Assembly: GCF_000152965.1 (NCBI RefSeq)
Contig: NZ_CH902583.1
Location: 1-64,000 of the forward strand
Length of the DNA: 64,000 nt
Source of the DNA: Roseobacter sp. MED193
GTDB lineage: Bacteria > Pseudomonadota > Alphaproteobacteria > Rhodobacterales > Rhodobacteraceae
Reading direction: 5' to 3'
The notes under the pieces: generated by a model
The model's input: the letters and a program-made list of their open reading frames with translations, nothing else
Told to the model about the DNA's origin: nothing
Databases searched by the model: none
Made by a program: the position numbers and the translations under genes
Shown: piece after piece, positions 27,452 to 36,683 of the stretch
Position numbering within the stretch: position 1 is the stretch's first letter
How the letters are laid out: every line of letters starts with the position of its first letter

Positions 27452-28576
27452 GTGATTGATCTATTTTTCTACGGGACACTTCGCTATGTTCCGTTGTTGG
27501 AGCGTGTTTTGGGGCGTGGCGGAGCAGGGCTTGACACCACTGTTGCGAGCCTGCCGGACCATGCCGTTTACGCGGTGAAAGACCAGATCTTTCCGATGAT
27601 TGTAGAAGCGGAGGGAGAAACCGCGATCGGGCTGTTGGTGCGCGGATTGAGCGCGCAAGACCTGGCTGCGCTGGATTTCTATGAAGGGGGCTTTGACTAT
27701 GTCCTGAAGCCGATCACGGTATCGCTTGCCGAGGGCGCGACCGCTGCGGCGCAGGTCTATTTCCCGACACCGGGGCAGTGGCAGGCCAGTGCGCCCTGGG
27801 ACCTTGAGGCTTGGATTGCCGAGTCAGGGGCTTTGACATTGCGCGCAGCAGAGGAGGTAATGGCGTATCAGGGCCGAGTTACACCCGAGCAGATGCGGCA
27901 GTCGTTTCCCTCGATCCGGCGCCGGGCCTCTGCCTGGTTGATGGCCCAGTCGAGGCCAGAGGATCCGGCGCATGATCTGTCGCGCGACGTAGAAGTTGAG
28001 ACCCATAAGCGGGCCTATGTGAATTTCTTTGCGATGGAAGAAATGGATCTCAAGTTCCGCCGCTATGATGGCAGCATGAGCCCGGTGATAAACCGAGGCG
28101 TGGCCCTGGTGGGGCGGGCTTCGGTGGTGTTACCCTATGATCCGTTGCGCGATCAGGTGCTCTTGGTCGAGCAGTTTCGGGCCGCCACCTATATTGCGGG
28201 CGAAACGCGTCCTTGGATGTGGGAACCGGTGGCCGGGCTGATTGACCCGGGCGAAACGCCCCAGCAGGCGGCCTGTCGCGAAGCAATGGAGGAAGCCGGT
28301 GTGACGGTTTCACAGTTGGAAGAGGTTACCCAAGCCTATCCCTCTAGTGGGTCGTCGGGTGAATTTATATATATTTATGTTGGCCTTACGGACCTTTCCG
28401 ATATCAGAGGAGGCGGCGGGGTCGCGGGTGAAAACGAAGATCTGCGCAGTGAAATAATCAGTTTTGACGCTCTGATGGCAGGCGTCGACAGCCATCGCTA
28501 TCAGGATATACCTTTGATCACGGCGGCGCTCTGGCTGGCTCGTCATCGGGATCGGTTGCGCGCCCAGGCCGGCTAA
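27452..28576 (+). CDS. trgB: TrgB: gamma-glutamylcyclotransferase-like plus NUDIX hydrolase fusion
   Basis: 374 residues in two domains. Residues 1-110 are a GGCT-like fold (LFFYGTLRYVPLLERVLGR, ALDFYEGGFDYVLKPI). Residues 165-370 are a NUDIX domain related to ADP-ribose pyrophosphatase, with the Nudix box GETPQQAACREAMEEAGV. The fold pair suggests cleavage of ADP-ribose or a related nucleotide together with gamma-glutamyl chemistry, but the joint task is unknown. GTG start with AAAGAG upstream. Central gene of the trgA-trgB-cysK tellurite cluster. Confidence 0.9.
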   Translation: MIDLFFYGTLRYVPLLERVLGRGGAGLDTTVASLPDHAVYAVKDQIFPMIVEAEGETAIGLLVRGLSAQDLAALDFYEGGFDYVLKPITVSLAEGATAAAQVYFPTPGQWQASAPWDLEAWIAESGALTLRAAEEVMAYQGRVTPEQMRQSFPSIRRRASAWLMAQSRPEDPAHDLSRDVEVETHKRAYVNFFAMEEMDLKFRRYDGSMSPVINRGVALVGRASVVLPYDPLRDQVLLVEQFRAATYIAGETRPWMWEPVAGLIDPGETPQQAACREAMEEAGVTVSQLEEVTQAYPSSGSSGEFIYIYVGLTDLSDIRGGGGVAGENEDLRSEIISFDALMAGVDSHRYQDIPLITAALWLARHRDRLRAQAG

Positions 28577-28646
28577 CCTCTGCTTCCCATCTTGTAGAGC
28601 TCAGTTGCCTTGGTTACATCTTAGGAGAATATTCGAAAGGGATACC

Positions 28647-29681
28647 ATGCGCATTGCACGCGATCTGGCCGACGCCATTGGCCACACTCCTCTGATCCGT
28701 CTGAACCGCGTAAGCGATGAGACCGGATGTGAAATTCTGGGCAAGGCGGAGTTCATGAACCCCGGGCAATCGGTCAAGGACCGTGCTGCGCTCTATATTA
28801 TCAAAGATGCCATCGCACGCGGTGATCTGAAACCGGGTGGGACCATTGTCGAGGGAACCGCTGGCAATACCGGTATCGGGTTGGCTCTGGTTGGTGCCTC
28901 GATGGGGTTCAAGACCGTGATCGTGATCCCGGAAACCCAATCCGAGGAAAAGAAGGATATGCTGCGCCTTGCTGGGGCGCAATTGGTGCAGGTGCCTGCA
29001 GCGCCTTATCGAAATCCGAACAATTTTGTCCGCTACTCTGAACGTTTGGCCAATGAACTTGCCAAAACCGAACCAAATGGTGCGATCTGGGCCAATCAGT
29101 TCGATAATGTTGCCAACCGCCAGGCCCACGTAGAAACCACCGGTCCTGAGATCTGGGAACAGACAGATGGCAAGGTCGATGGCTTTACCTGTGCGGTTGG
29201 CTCCGGCGGTACCCTGGCTGGGGTTGCCGAGGTCTTGCAGCCCAAGGGGGTCAAGGTTGCTCTGGCGGATCCCATGGGGGCTGGACTTTATTCCTATTAC
29301 ACCACCGGCGAGATCGCCATGGAGGGTGGCTCGATCGCTGAAGGGATCGGCCAAGTGCGGATCACCAAGAACCTGGAAGGGCTGAAACCCGATTTCAATT
29401 ACCAGATTACCGACACTGAGGCGCTGCCCTATGTCTTTGATCTGCTGCACGAAGAGGGGCTGGTTCTCGGGGGATCCTCTGCGATCAACATCGCCGGGGC
29501 TGTGCGCTTGGCCAAGGAAATGGGGCCGGGCAAGACCATTGTGACAATCCTGTGCGATTATGGGACGCGCTATCAGTCAAAACTGTTCAATCCAGACTTC
29601 CTGCGCGAAAAAGACCTTCCAGTGCCAGATTGGATGACCCATGCCCCTGCCTCTATCCCCGGGGTGTTTGAGGACGTATGA
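28647..29681 (+). CDS. cysK: cysteine synthase A
   Basis: A 344-residue O-acetylserine sulfhydrylase-type PLP enzyme: DAIGHTPLIRLNRVS, FMNPGQSVKDRAA with the PLP Lys at 44, TAGNTGIGLALVG, and SGGTLAGVAEVL. It makes cysteine from O-acetylserine and sulfide. It is longer than E. coli CysK because of a C-terminal extension, as in other roseobacter copies beside trgB. Start at 28647; upstream codons do not look like protein. Its stop overlaps the mechanosensitive channel start by four bases. Confidence 0.93.
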   Translation: MRIARDLADAIGHTPLIRLNRVSDETGCEILGKAEFMNPGQSVKDRAALYIIKDAIARGDLKPGGTIVEGTAGNTGIGLALVGASMGFKTVIVIPETQSEEKKDMLRLAGAQLVQVPAAPYRNPNNFVRYSERLANELAKTEPNGAIWANQFDNVANRQAHVETTGPEIWEQTDGKVDGFTCAVGSGGTLAGVAEVLQPKGVKVALADPMGAGLYSYYTTGEIAMEGGSIAEGIGQVRITKNLEGLKPDFNYQITDTEALPYVFDLLHEEGLVLGGSSAINIAGAVRLAKEMGPGKTIVTILCDYGTRYQSKLFNPDFLREKDLPVPDWMTHAPASIPGVFEDV

Positions 29682-32209
29682 GCCGGGTTCTTGGGCAGAA
29701 TGCACAAGCGAACAAGGGGGCCACAGATCTGTGGCCTCACGCGCTTAGCTGGCGTCTGATCTGTGCTCTTGCCCTTTGGCTTTGTCTTGCGGTGTTGGGG
29801 AGCGTGGCGCTCTCTGGCAGCGCCTGGGCGCAGGAGAGAACCCAGCAGCAGATCTATCTGGAAGACTGGCAAAACACGGCGTTGCGGGCAGAGAGGGCCA
29901 TTGACAGCAGTCGTGCTTCGACAGCCGCCTTTGAGCAGCTGCGCAAGGAACTGGCTGAGTTCCGCCAGCAGTTCCAGGCTGAAAGAAGTAAAAACACACA
30001 ACGAATACAGACGCTGAATAAGCAGATAGAGGCGCTCGGGGCTGCCCCTGCCGATGGGGAGAGTGAGCCCGAAGATATCGCGATTCTGCGCAGCCAGCTT
30101 ACCCTTCAGCTCAACCAATTGAACGTCCCGCGCATTGTCGCAGAGCAGGCCTTTAGCCGCGCGGATGGGTTGGTTTCCGAAGTTGATACTATCATTCGCG
30201 AACGCCGAACGCGATATCTGTTGGAGCGCGGCCCATCGCCTCTCAATCCCGAACTCTGGCCCGCTGCCTTTGAGACGTTGTTTCGGGCGGGACGTACCCT
30301 GTGGTTGGAAACCAGAACAAAGATCGGCAGTGATACCACGATCGAGAAGATTTGGGGCGGGATGCCGGACCTTCTCGCTCTCGTTTTGCTTGGCAGTTTT
30401 TTGCTGTTCTGGGGGCGTTCCTGGGCACGCAGATTGGGCGAACACCTGCGGGGACTTGGCGCCCGTGGGACTGGCCTCTGGACCTTTGTTGTTTCCCTCT
30501 TGCAGGTGGCCCTACCGTTCTTGGGCATTATGCTGCTGGCAACAGCGCTGGAGCTGGCTGGGGTTCTGGGGGTGCGTGCCACCCTAATGCTGGAGCACCT
30601 TCCAGCCTGGGCCTTTATTCTGCTTTCATTTCATTGGCTTGGGGATCAGCTGTTCAAAACCTCCAGAGAGGTTAATCTACTCCCCCTGGCCGTTGTACGC
30701 CGGGGCGAAGCCCGCCTAATGATTGATCTTCTGGCCGTTACACTGGTGCTGCAGGATCTCTTGATCCAACTGTATCTGCTCGAAAACACCGGCCAGGACA
30801 CGCAGGCCGTGCTGAGTTTCCCCTTGATCCTCGTGGCGGCATTGGTTCTGTACCGGCTCCATAAAATCGGGGGGGCGCGCAGCCGTGCGCCCCAAGAAGA
30901 GCGCGACCCAGAGCAAGAGACCCGGATATCGGCTGGGGCGAGCCGGGTCTTCGAGGTCGTTCGGCGCGGCGCGTTTTTCCTGGGTGTTGTTGCGCCGGTT
31001 TTGGCGGCGATAGGCTACATCAATGCCGCCGAAGCGTTGATCTACCCGGCAATCCAGACCCTACTGCTCTTGGCGGCGCTCTTTGTGCTGCAACGTTTCG
31101 CTGGGGATCTGTACGGCTTTGCCTCACGCCAAGGGGAGGCCGCGCGGGACTCGCTTGTCTTAGTGGCCATCGGTTTTACCCTGTCCTTGCTATCCCTGCC
31201 AGTTCTTGCCTTGATCTGGGGGGCGCGGGTGGCAGATCTGACCGAGATCTGGTCGCGGTTTTTGCTGGGTTTTCAGATTGGCGACACGCAGATCTCTCCG
31301 GTTGCCTTCTTAAGCTTTGTTGTGGTCTTCGCCATTGGCTACGGGGTGACCCGTGTCGTGCAAAGCAGTCTGCGGACCTCATTGCTGCCGAAGACAAATA
31401 TTGATCCAGGTGGGCAGAATGCGATCGTTTCAGGGCTCGGATATGTCGGGGTGTTTCTGGCCGCTTTGGTCGCCATTTCTATGGCTGGCCTGGATCTCTC
31501 ATCCCTTGCGATTGTCGCGGGAGCGCTCTCAGTGGGGATCGGTTTTGGGCTGCAAACCATCGTATCCAACTTTGTTTCTGGCATTATCTTGCTGGTTGAG
31601 CGCCCCATTTCCAAGGGAGATTGGATCGAAGTGGGCGGCCTTATGGGCTATGTGCGTGACATCTCTGTACGCTCCACCCGGATAGAGACCTTTGATCGCA
31701 GCGATGTCATTGTACCCAATTCGGATCTGATCACCGGAACCGTCACCAACTACACCCGTGGCAATACGGTGGGTCGGGTGATTGTCCCGGTTGGGGTGGC
31801 CTATGGCACCGATCCCCGCCGAGTGGAGGCAATTCTGAAGGAGATTGCCCAGTCCCATCCTATGGTTCTGCTGAATCCGGCGCCCAGCGTGATTTTCCAA
31901 GGGTTTGGGGCGGACAGTCTCGATTTTGAGATCCGCGCAATACTGAGAGATGTGAATTGGGTGCTGGCGGTCAAATCGGATCTCAATTTTGAAATCGCAA
32001 AGCGGTTTGCTGCGGAGGATATCGAAATTCCCTTTGCCCAGCGGGATCTCTGGATTCGAAACCCGGAGGCGCTTGTGGCGGGACGTGCTCAAGAGCCCGA
32101 GCCGGGCCAAGATCGCGAGGCTCGCGGTTCAGAAGGGGGGGCAGCAGGCCCGGATTTGGATGATCTGCAGGCCAGCGAAGCGGATGGAGAGCCCGACATC
32201 GACCGCTAA
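29678..32209 (+). CDS. DUF3772 and MscS-domain mechanosensitive channel
   Basis: An 843-residue inner-membrane protein of the large MscK/YbiO type. A signal or first helix (LICALALWLCLAVLGSVAL) leads to a periplasmic coiled-coil region (about 50-220, DUF3772), a series of transmembrane helices (about 230-600), and the MscS pore and beta domain. The last shows SIAMAGLDLSSLAIVAGALSV-type pore helix features, FGLQTIVSNFVSGIILL and PNSDLITGTVTNYTRGN. It opens under membrane tension to release solutes during hypo-osmotic shock. It overlaps cysK by ATGA. The C-terminal 50 residues are acidic and disordered. Confidence 0.92.
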   Translation: MSRVLGQNAQANKGATDLWPHALSWRLICALALWLCLAVLGSVALSGSAWAQERTQQQIYLEDWQNTALRAERAIDSSRASTAAFEQLRKELAEFRQQFQAERSKNTQRIQTLNKQIEALGAAPADGESEPEDIAILRSQLTLQLNQLNVPRIVAEQAFSRADGLVSEVDTIIRERRTRYLLERGPSPLNPELWPAAFETLFRAGRTLWLETRTKIGSDTTIEKIWGGMPDLLALVLLGSFLLFWGRSWARRLGEHLRGLGARGTGLWTFVVSLLQVALPFLGIMLLATALELAGVLGVRATLMLEHLPAWAFILLSFHWLGDQLFKTSREVNLLPLAVVRRGEARLMIDLLAVTLVLQDLLIQLYLLENTGQDTQAVLSFPLILVAALVLYRLHKIGGARSRAPQEERDPEQETRISAGASRVFEVVRRGAFFLGVVAPVLAAIGYINAAEALIYPAIQTLLLLAALFVLQRFAGDLYGFASRQGEAARDSLVLVAIGFTLSLLSLPVLALIWGARVADLTEIWSRFLLGFQIGDTQISPVAFLSFVVVFAIGYGVTRVVQSSLRTSLLPKTNIDPGGQNAIVSGLGYVGVFLAALVAISMAGLDLSSLAIVAGALSVGIGFGLQTIVSNFVSGIILLVERPISKGDWIEVGGLMGYVRDISVRSTRIETFDRSDVIVPNSDLITGTVTNYTRGNTVGRVIVPVGVAYGTDPRRVEAILKEIAQSHPMVLLNPAPSVIFQGFGADSLDFEIRAILRDVNWVLAVKSDLNFEIAKRFAAEDIEIPFAQRDLWIRNPEALVAGRAQEPEPGQDREARGSEGGAAGPDLDDLQASEADGEPDIDR

Positions 32210-32217
32210 GCGGTTTT
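32202..32217 (+). terminator. short terminator whose loop is the stop codon
   Basis: ACCGC-TAA-GCGGT followed by TTT. The 3-base loop is the TAA of the channel gene, so the last two codons make the left arm. Stem is short (5 bp). Confidence 0.5.
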
Positions 32218-32444
32218 GTCCTTTCATCAGGAGAAACCGCTATGACGCCAGTCAGAGGGTCTATGGCCAGAGAGAGGGCTGGCCGGTGATCGATGTTAGC
32301 GGCCTGAAAACAGGTTTTAGGCTATGGGAAAAGGCCCAAGATGGTCCTGCATCTGTTTGATTGAAAAAGGTTTTGAAAAAGGTGTGATTTTTGTCAGAAC
32401 GGGACTTGCAATTCCTTTTCTGATCGGTCAAAAGTCCGCCCAAC

Positions 32445-32534
32445 GGAGAGGTGGCCGAGTGGTCGAAGGCGCACGCCTGGAAAGTGTGTAGGCGGGAGAC
32501 CGTCTCCAGGGTTCGAATCCCTGTCTCTCCGCCA
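32445..32534 (+). tRNA. tRNA-Ser (GGA)
   Basis: 90 bases with an acceptor stem GGAGAGG/TCTCTCC, a serine-type long variable arm (GTAGGCGGGAGACCGTCTCC), T loop GGTTCGAATCC and an encoded CCA. The anticodon loop CTGGAAA gives anticodon GGA, reading UCC/UCU serine codons. It marks the boundary between conserved core genes and the accessory region to the right. Confidence 0.97.
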
Positions 32535-32560
32535 CAAACCATTCGCGAACCCGAGACGAC

Positions 32561-32587
32561 GCCCCAGTGTGGGCCTTTTTTCTTTTT
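32561..32587 (+). terminator. terminator after tRNA-Ser
   Basis: GCCC-CAGTGT-GGGC hairpin followed by CTTTTTTCTTTTT. Confidence 0.65.
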
Positions 32588-32589
32588 GT

Positions 32590-33264
32590 TTCAAAGGGGT
32601 TTAGCGCGTCCATCCGACTTTCGGAGACTGACCGCTCGTCCAAAATTGGTCTCCGAACGCCCCGCGTCTCTTTTCAACCGCCCTTCACCCAAATCGAGAC
32701 GGATTAAAAAGTGTATTTCTTTTCAGATACTTGGCGGAAATAGGTTGCGCCGCAGTTGAAGGGGGCTCGACTGCTATCAATGCGAACAGAGACACCCGAA
32801 GGCGGCGTGGTTGTGCGCGTTGGTGCGAAATCTTGATGGGATCAGGACCCGATCGCCATGCTAGGCGCGATTGGCGGATTGACGCCCGAGTATCGAGGAG
32901 CCGACATTCGCTGCGGCCTGAACGAACGACTGGGCTGCGGACTTTGCCGACATTGATGTTTAGCCATGTTGCTGGCGCAGCATTCATTCGCTCTTGCAGC
33001 ACAGCCATCGCTGCGTTGCGGCCCAAGCCGCCAGAGCGGACATTCAGAATGCGTCAAGCGCCAGGAGTCTGCTACACTGCTGCATGACCGAGGTGAGCCC
33101 ATCGTTCCAAGTGCTGAACCTTGCGCGAGCAACCTCTAAGCGTCGCCTTTTCCAGCTATGCAAGCGCCATCGGAGCTGAGATCTATCGCCGTAAGCTCTT
33201 GACACAATGACAGCGCAACTTCAGCGACGGCATTAATCAACTCCTTTTGAATTGGTCGGATGCG
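32590..33264. other. non-coding stretch with inverted repeat and repeat-like sequence
   Basis: About 670 bases with no supportable gene. It holds a 7-bp dyad CGGAGAC/GTCTCCG (32622-32655). The part at 32890-33060, with GCGGACATTCAGAATGCG and GCGGCCCAAGCCGCC, resembles from memory a dispersed intergenic element seen in many Rhodobacterales genomes. No second copy is in this window, so that is unproven. No tyrosine recombinase or att repeat was seen beside the tRNA. Confidence 0.35.
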
Positions 33265-33948
33265 TTAGGTGCCTGTGACGTAGAACTCCAGAATGTCTGG
33301 CGCGACACCCACGCCGTTGACCGGCGTGACATCTTGAGGGCAAGCCGACATCACGGCGATGACGTCCATATCGGCGCGAAAGGCCATTTGATCACCCGGC
33401 TTTGACACTGGCGGCGCGAAACTGGTGCTTCCGTCAGCCTTCACAGGTACGTTCATCCAAAGATTGAAAGGGGCGGGAATAGCAGGCGCTTTGAGGCCGA
33501 TGGCCATCAGCGCCTGTCGAAGATTATCAGCACAATTATCGTGATATACCGTGCAGCCCAATTGCTGGTACCGGGCATGATCGCAGCACGCAATGATCGT
33601 GTCGTGCACACCAACCGATGTGTCTTCCATGATTGTCATCAATGGGCGACGCAGGTTGGAGGTCACACCGTCACCTACTTTAGGGAAGATCGAGCCTAAC
33701 GCGGTGTGCAAATGCTCCATCGAAGAATACTCGCCCACATCATCTGCTGCAAATACCCAGAAATCGCACACTTGATGGCCGCTGGGGTTTATTACTGCCA
33801 GCTGCTGCCCTGCGCGGACACGCACCGCCACACCGCATCGCGCGTCGATCGTGTAGGTGTGGTTCATTTTAGGTGTACCGTCAGCGGAAATAGCAATCTC
33901 AAGACTGCGGTTCGTACCATCAGGACTAGAGGGGTCGAACGATGCCAT
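33265..33948 (-). CDS. DUF1989 (urea carboxylase-associated) family protein
   Basis: A 227-residue protein with YTIDARCGVAVRVRAGQQLAVIN, HQVCDFWVFAADDVGEYSS and GSIFPKVGDGVTSNLRRPLMTI, the DUF1989 pattern. Characterised relatives act beside urea carboxylase as carboxyguanidine deiminase subunits, so a hydrolytic role on a small C-N compound is reasonable. No urea carboxylase, allophanate hydrolase or second DUF1989 gene is adjacent. The ATG at 33948 has no clear ribosome site; an internal Met 27 codons in is the alternative. It diverges from the BtpA-APRT-PRPP gene set and may belong with it. Confidence 0.8.
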   Translation of the reverse strand: MASFDPSSPDGTNRSLEIAISADGTPKMNHTYTIDARCGVAVRVRAGQQLAVINPSGHQVCDFWVFAADDVGEYSSMEHLHTALGSIFPKVGDGVTSNLRRPLMTIMEDTSVGVHDTIIACCDHARYQQLGCTVYHDNCADNLRQALMAIGLKAPAIPAPFNLWMNVPVKADGSTSFAPPVSKPGDQMAFRADMDVIAVMSACPQDVTPVNGVGVAPDILEFYVTGT

Positions 33949-34254
33949 TGGCAGGGGCTTTCATGGATTATGTATAGACACTTGCATTGCGTCGGCGAGG
34001 GACCATGCACAAAGGAGCATAGACAACTCTCAGCACATTGGAATGAACCAAACGCGCACCTTCACTAAGACGTTCTGGCGATCAGCCCCCTTGCGTGGTC
34101 CAGTTTGATATTCCTTGGTTTGCAGGACCGCCGGCGGTCTCTTAGCAATTCACTTTCTTCATTTCCAAATCATATGAACGAATAAGCACAATAAATTTTC
34201 TAAATCCCACTGCCAATGGTAGCGTCCCAGCAACAACCGAGATTGAGAATTGAG

Positions 34255-34992
34255 ATGGATCGAAACGACTTTAAACAGAATTTTGGCGCAACTGGTCCAG
34301 TTATCCTTCCTGTAATTCATGTCCTTGACAGCGAACAGGCAGAGCAAAACATCAAAACAGCGGTTGCTGGCGGTTGCTCGGGCGTTTTTCTGATCAACCA
34401 TGACTTCGAGAAGGAGAAGCTGGTCCCAATCATCAAGGAGATGCGGCAGGCGTTCCCCGATATCTGGCTTGGCGTAAATTTCCTCGCCGTGACCGGCAAA
34501 TACGCCTTCCCCATTCTCGGGGAACTGCAAAAAAATGGGTGCAAGGTCGATGGCTACTGGGCCGACGACGCACGTATGGATGAACGCCGCGCGGAGCATG
34601 ATCAGCCCGAAGCAGATGAGATCGACGCAATCCGCGACTCCAGCGGTTGGACCGGGCTCTATATCGGCGGCACCGCGTTCAAAAAGCAGCGAGACGTCGA
34701 TCCAGCACAGTATGGCAAAAGCGCGCGCATCGCGACGAATTACATGGACGTCGTTGTAACCTCCGGCGTGGCGACCGGTCATGCAGCCGACGTGAGCAAG
34801 ATCGACACATTCCGCGAGCATTGCGGCGACACTGCGCTTGGCCTTGCATCCGGCATCACACCTGAAAACGCAGCACAATACGCAGATGCGGTAGACCTTT
34901 TCATGGTCGCGACCGGCATCAACCATGACGGCGATTTCTACAATATCGATCCTGAGCGCCTGAAGCGGCTCATGGACCTCACACAGACATAA
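34255..34992 (+). CDS. BtpA/SgcQ-like TIM-barrel protein
   Basis: A 245-residue predicted (beta/alpha)8 barrel: GPVILPVIHVLDSEQAEQNI, GGCSGVFLINHDFEKEKL, DVVVTSGVATGHAADVSKI, and GLASGITPENAAQYADAVD, ending FYNIDPERLKRLMD. The VTSGVATG and phosphate-loop-like GLASGITPENA segments, and the final DPERLKRLM, match the BtpA family from memory. That family is named for a photosystem I assembly factor but is thought to be enzymes binding a phosphorylated sugar or nucleotide; none here is tied to photosynthesis. ATG 34255 is preferred over ATG 34216. Its twelve-base gap to the APRT-like gene suggests a shared nucleotide or ribose-phosphate substrate. Confidence 0.6.
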   Translation: MDRNDFKQNFGATGPVILPVIHVLDSEQAEQNIKTAVAGGCSGVFLINHDFEKEKLVPIIKEMRQAFPDIWLGVNFLAVTGKYAFPILGELQKNGCKVDGYWADDARMDERRAEHDQPEADEIDAIRDSSGWTGLYIGGTAFKKQRDVDPAQYGKSARIATNYMDVVVTSGVATGHAADVSKIDTFREHCGDTALGLASGITPENAAQYADAVDLFMVATGINHDGDFYNIDPERLKRLMDLTQT

Positions 34993-35004
34993 GGGAGAGA
35001 AAAG

Positions 35005-35625
35005 ATGGCTCAAGACAAAGGACCCAGATACGATCGTTGGTACTTTTCGCTGATGGCACCGAACACCAAAGGCGACAAGTTTGCATGGCTCGATCCGACT
35101 TCGATCTACATCAATGGCAAAGCGTATCATGATTTGCTTGACGACCTTGTTGCCGATCTAGATGCCGATGAGATTGACGTCATCGCTGGCCTCGATGCGA
35201 TGGGCTTCGTCTTAGCGGCGGGCATTGCGGCCCGTATCGGAAAAGGATTTCTGCCCATTCGCAAACCCGGAAAGCTCTGCGTGGACACAGACAGCGCGTC
35301 TATGACCAACTACTCGGGTCAAACCCAGTCGATGGAAATGCGCCTGCCGGCCTTTGCACCGGGAACGCGGGTGTTGTTGGTGGATCAGTGGGTCGAAACG
35401 GGCGGCACGATGCATGGTGCTGTCCAGCTGGTTGAGCAGCAAAAGGGCACGGTTGCAGGCATGGTGGCGATTGTCATGGAAGAGAATGACAACACAAAGT
35501 CCTACCGGGAAAAATACAAGGTCGTCACCGCGATCCAGCCCGGCACCGAATGGCAGCGTCAGGCAAACGCGCAATATCTTGAAAGCTTCAAGACTTACAA
35601 ACCCGAGATGGCGTTCCCAATTTAG
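35005..35625 (+). CDS. adenine phosphoribosyltransferase-like enzyme
   Basis: A 206-residue type I phosphoribosyltransferase. [19 protein letters not shown] and [10 protein letters not shown] closely follow the APRT pattern AGLDSRGF...IRKxGKL, and the PRPP loop is [17 protein letters not shown]. The usual acidic pair before the loop (V-D-D) is V-D-Q here, so metal or ribose contacts may differ. Family members join a purine-like base and PRPP to make the nucleotide. The base used is unknown; neighbours suggest a non-canonical or environmental nucleobase. Ribosome site AGGGAGA is excellent. Follows the BtpA-like gene by 12 bases and precedes a PRPP synthetase by 52. Confidence 0.82.
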   Translation: MAQDKGPRYDRWYFSLMAPNTKGDKFAWLDPTSIYINGKAYHDLLDDLVADLDADEIDVIAGLDAMGFVLAAGIAARIGKGFLPIRKPGKLCVDTDSASMTNYSGQTQSMEMRLPAFAPGTRVLLVDQWVETGGTMHGAVQLVEQQKGTVAGMVAIVMEENDNTKSYREKYKVVTAIQPGTEWQRQANAQYLESFKTYKPEMAFPI

Positions 35626-35677
35626 GGGACTTCTCTGGCGCACATCATCACACACTCACTCACGAGGGGCTCGACAG

Positions 35678-36610
35678 ATGAAATTGATCTGTGGAAATAG
35701 TAACCGTCCGCTTGCCGAAGCGATTGCCGCGCATATGCGTGTCCCTCTGGCAGAGTGCAATGTGCGCCGGTTTGCTGATGAAGAAGTCTTTGTTGAAATA
35801 CAGGAAAACGTGCGGGGAGATGATGTCTATGTCATTCAATCCACCTCCTATCCCGCCAACGACAACCTGATGGAACTGCTGGTGCTTATCGACGCGCTGC
35901 GCCGATCCTCCGCCGGGCGCATCACCGCTGTGATCCCTTATTTTGGCTACGCACGACAGGATCGCAAATCAGCACCCAGAACGCCGATCACAGCGAAGCT
36001 GGTTGCGAATATGATAACTCAGGCGGGTGCACATCGGGTTCTGACAATGGATCTGCACGCAGGGCAAATTCAGGGATTTTTCGACATCCCTACGGACAAT
36101 CTTTATGCGGTGCCGGAAATCGTCCGGGATATCGAAAAGCAGAAGGACCGAGACAATGTGATGGTCGTCTCACCAGACGTGGGGGGCGTAGTGCGCGCCC
36201 GCGCCTTGGCGAAACGTCTCTCGACTGGCCTGGCAATCGTGGACAAGCGCCGCGACAAGCCCGGCTCGTCTGAGGTGATGAACATCATCGGGGACGTTTC
36301 AGGCAAGTCATGTATGTTGGTCGACGACATCATCGACTCTGGCGGTACACTTTGTAGTGCTGCAACGGCCCTTTTGGAAAGCGGAGCCGCAGAGGTTTCT
36401 GCCTATATCACCCATGGTGTTTTATCCGGCAAAGCAGTCGACAGGATCAACGCTTCTGATCTATCGTCCTTGGTTATCACCGACACAATTGGCGCAACCG
36501 ACGCGGTCACTGCATCATCGAAAATCCGCGAGATTTCAATTTCGCCGATGTTCGCCAAGGCCATCACGCGTATCGCCAATGGAGAGTCTGTCAGCGTGTT
36601 GTTCGAATAG
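35678..36610 (+). CDS. ribose-phosphate pyrophosphokinase (accessory copy)
   Basis: A 310-residue PRPP synthetase: [70 protein letters not shown] and the PRPP loop [17 protein letters not shown]. It makes PRPP from ribose 5-phosphate and ATP. A core prs gene is expected elsewhere in the genome, and this one stands beside a phosphoribosyltransferase, so it probably supplies PRPP locally to that enzyme. Start at ATG 35678, preceded by GAGGGG; the upstream open frame belongs to another reading frame of the APRT gene. Confidence 0.92.
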   Translation: MKLICGNSNRPLAEAIAAHMRVPLAECNVRRFADEEVFVEIQENVRGDDVYVIQSTSYPANDNLMELLVLIDALRRSSAGRITAVIPYFGYARQDRKSAPRTPITAKLVANMITQAGAHRVLTMDLHAGQIQGFFDIPTDNLYAVPEIVRDIEKQKDRDNVMVVSPDVGGVVRARALAKRLSTGLAIVDKRRDKPGSSEVMNIIGDVSGKSCMLVDDIIDSGGTLCSAATALLESGAAEVSAYITHGVLSGKAVDRINASDLSSLVITDTIGATDAVTASSKIREISISPMFAKAITRIANGESVSVLFE

Positions 36611-36683
36611 AGGGTGACCAAGCGGATTACATAAAGCAAATTTATCGTTGCCCGCGCCTAATTTTTAGCACTAATGTTTTTGT

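Noticed and set aside
34255-34992. Sign of photosynthesis genes from the BtpA-like protein
   Set aside because: No bch, crt, puf or photosystem gene is near; the family name is historical and the context is nucleotide metabolism.
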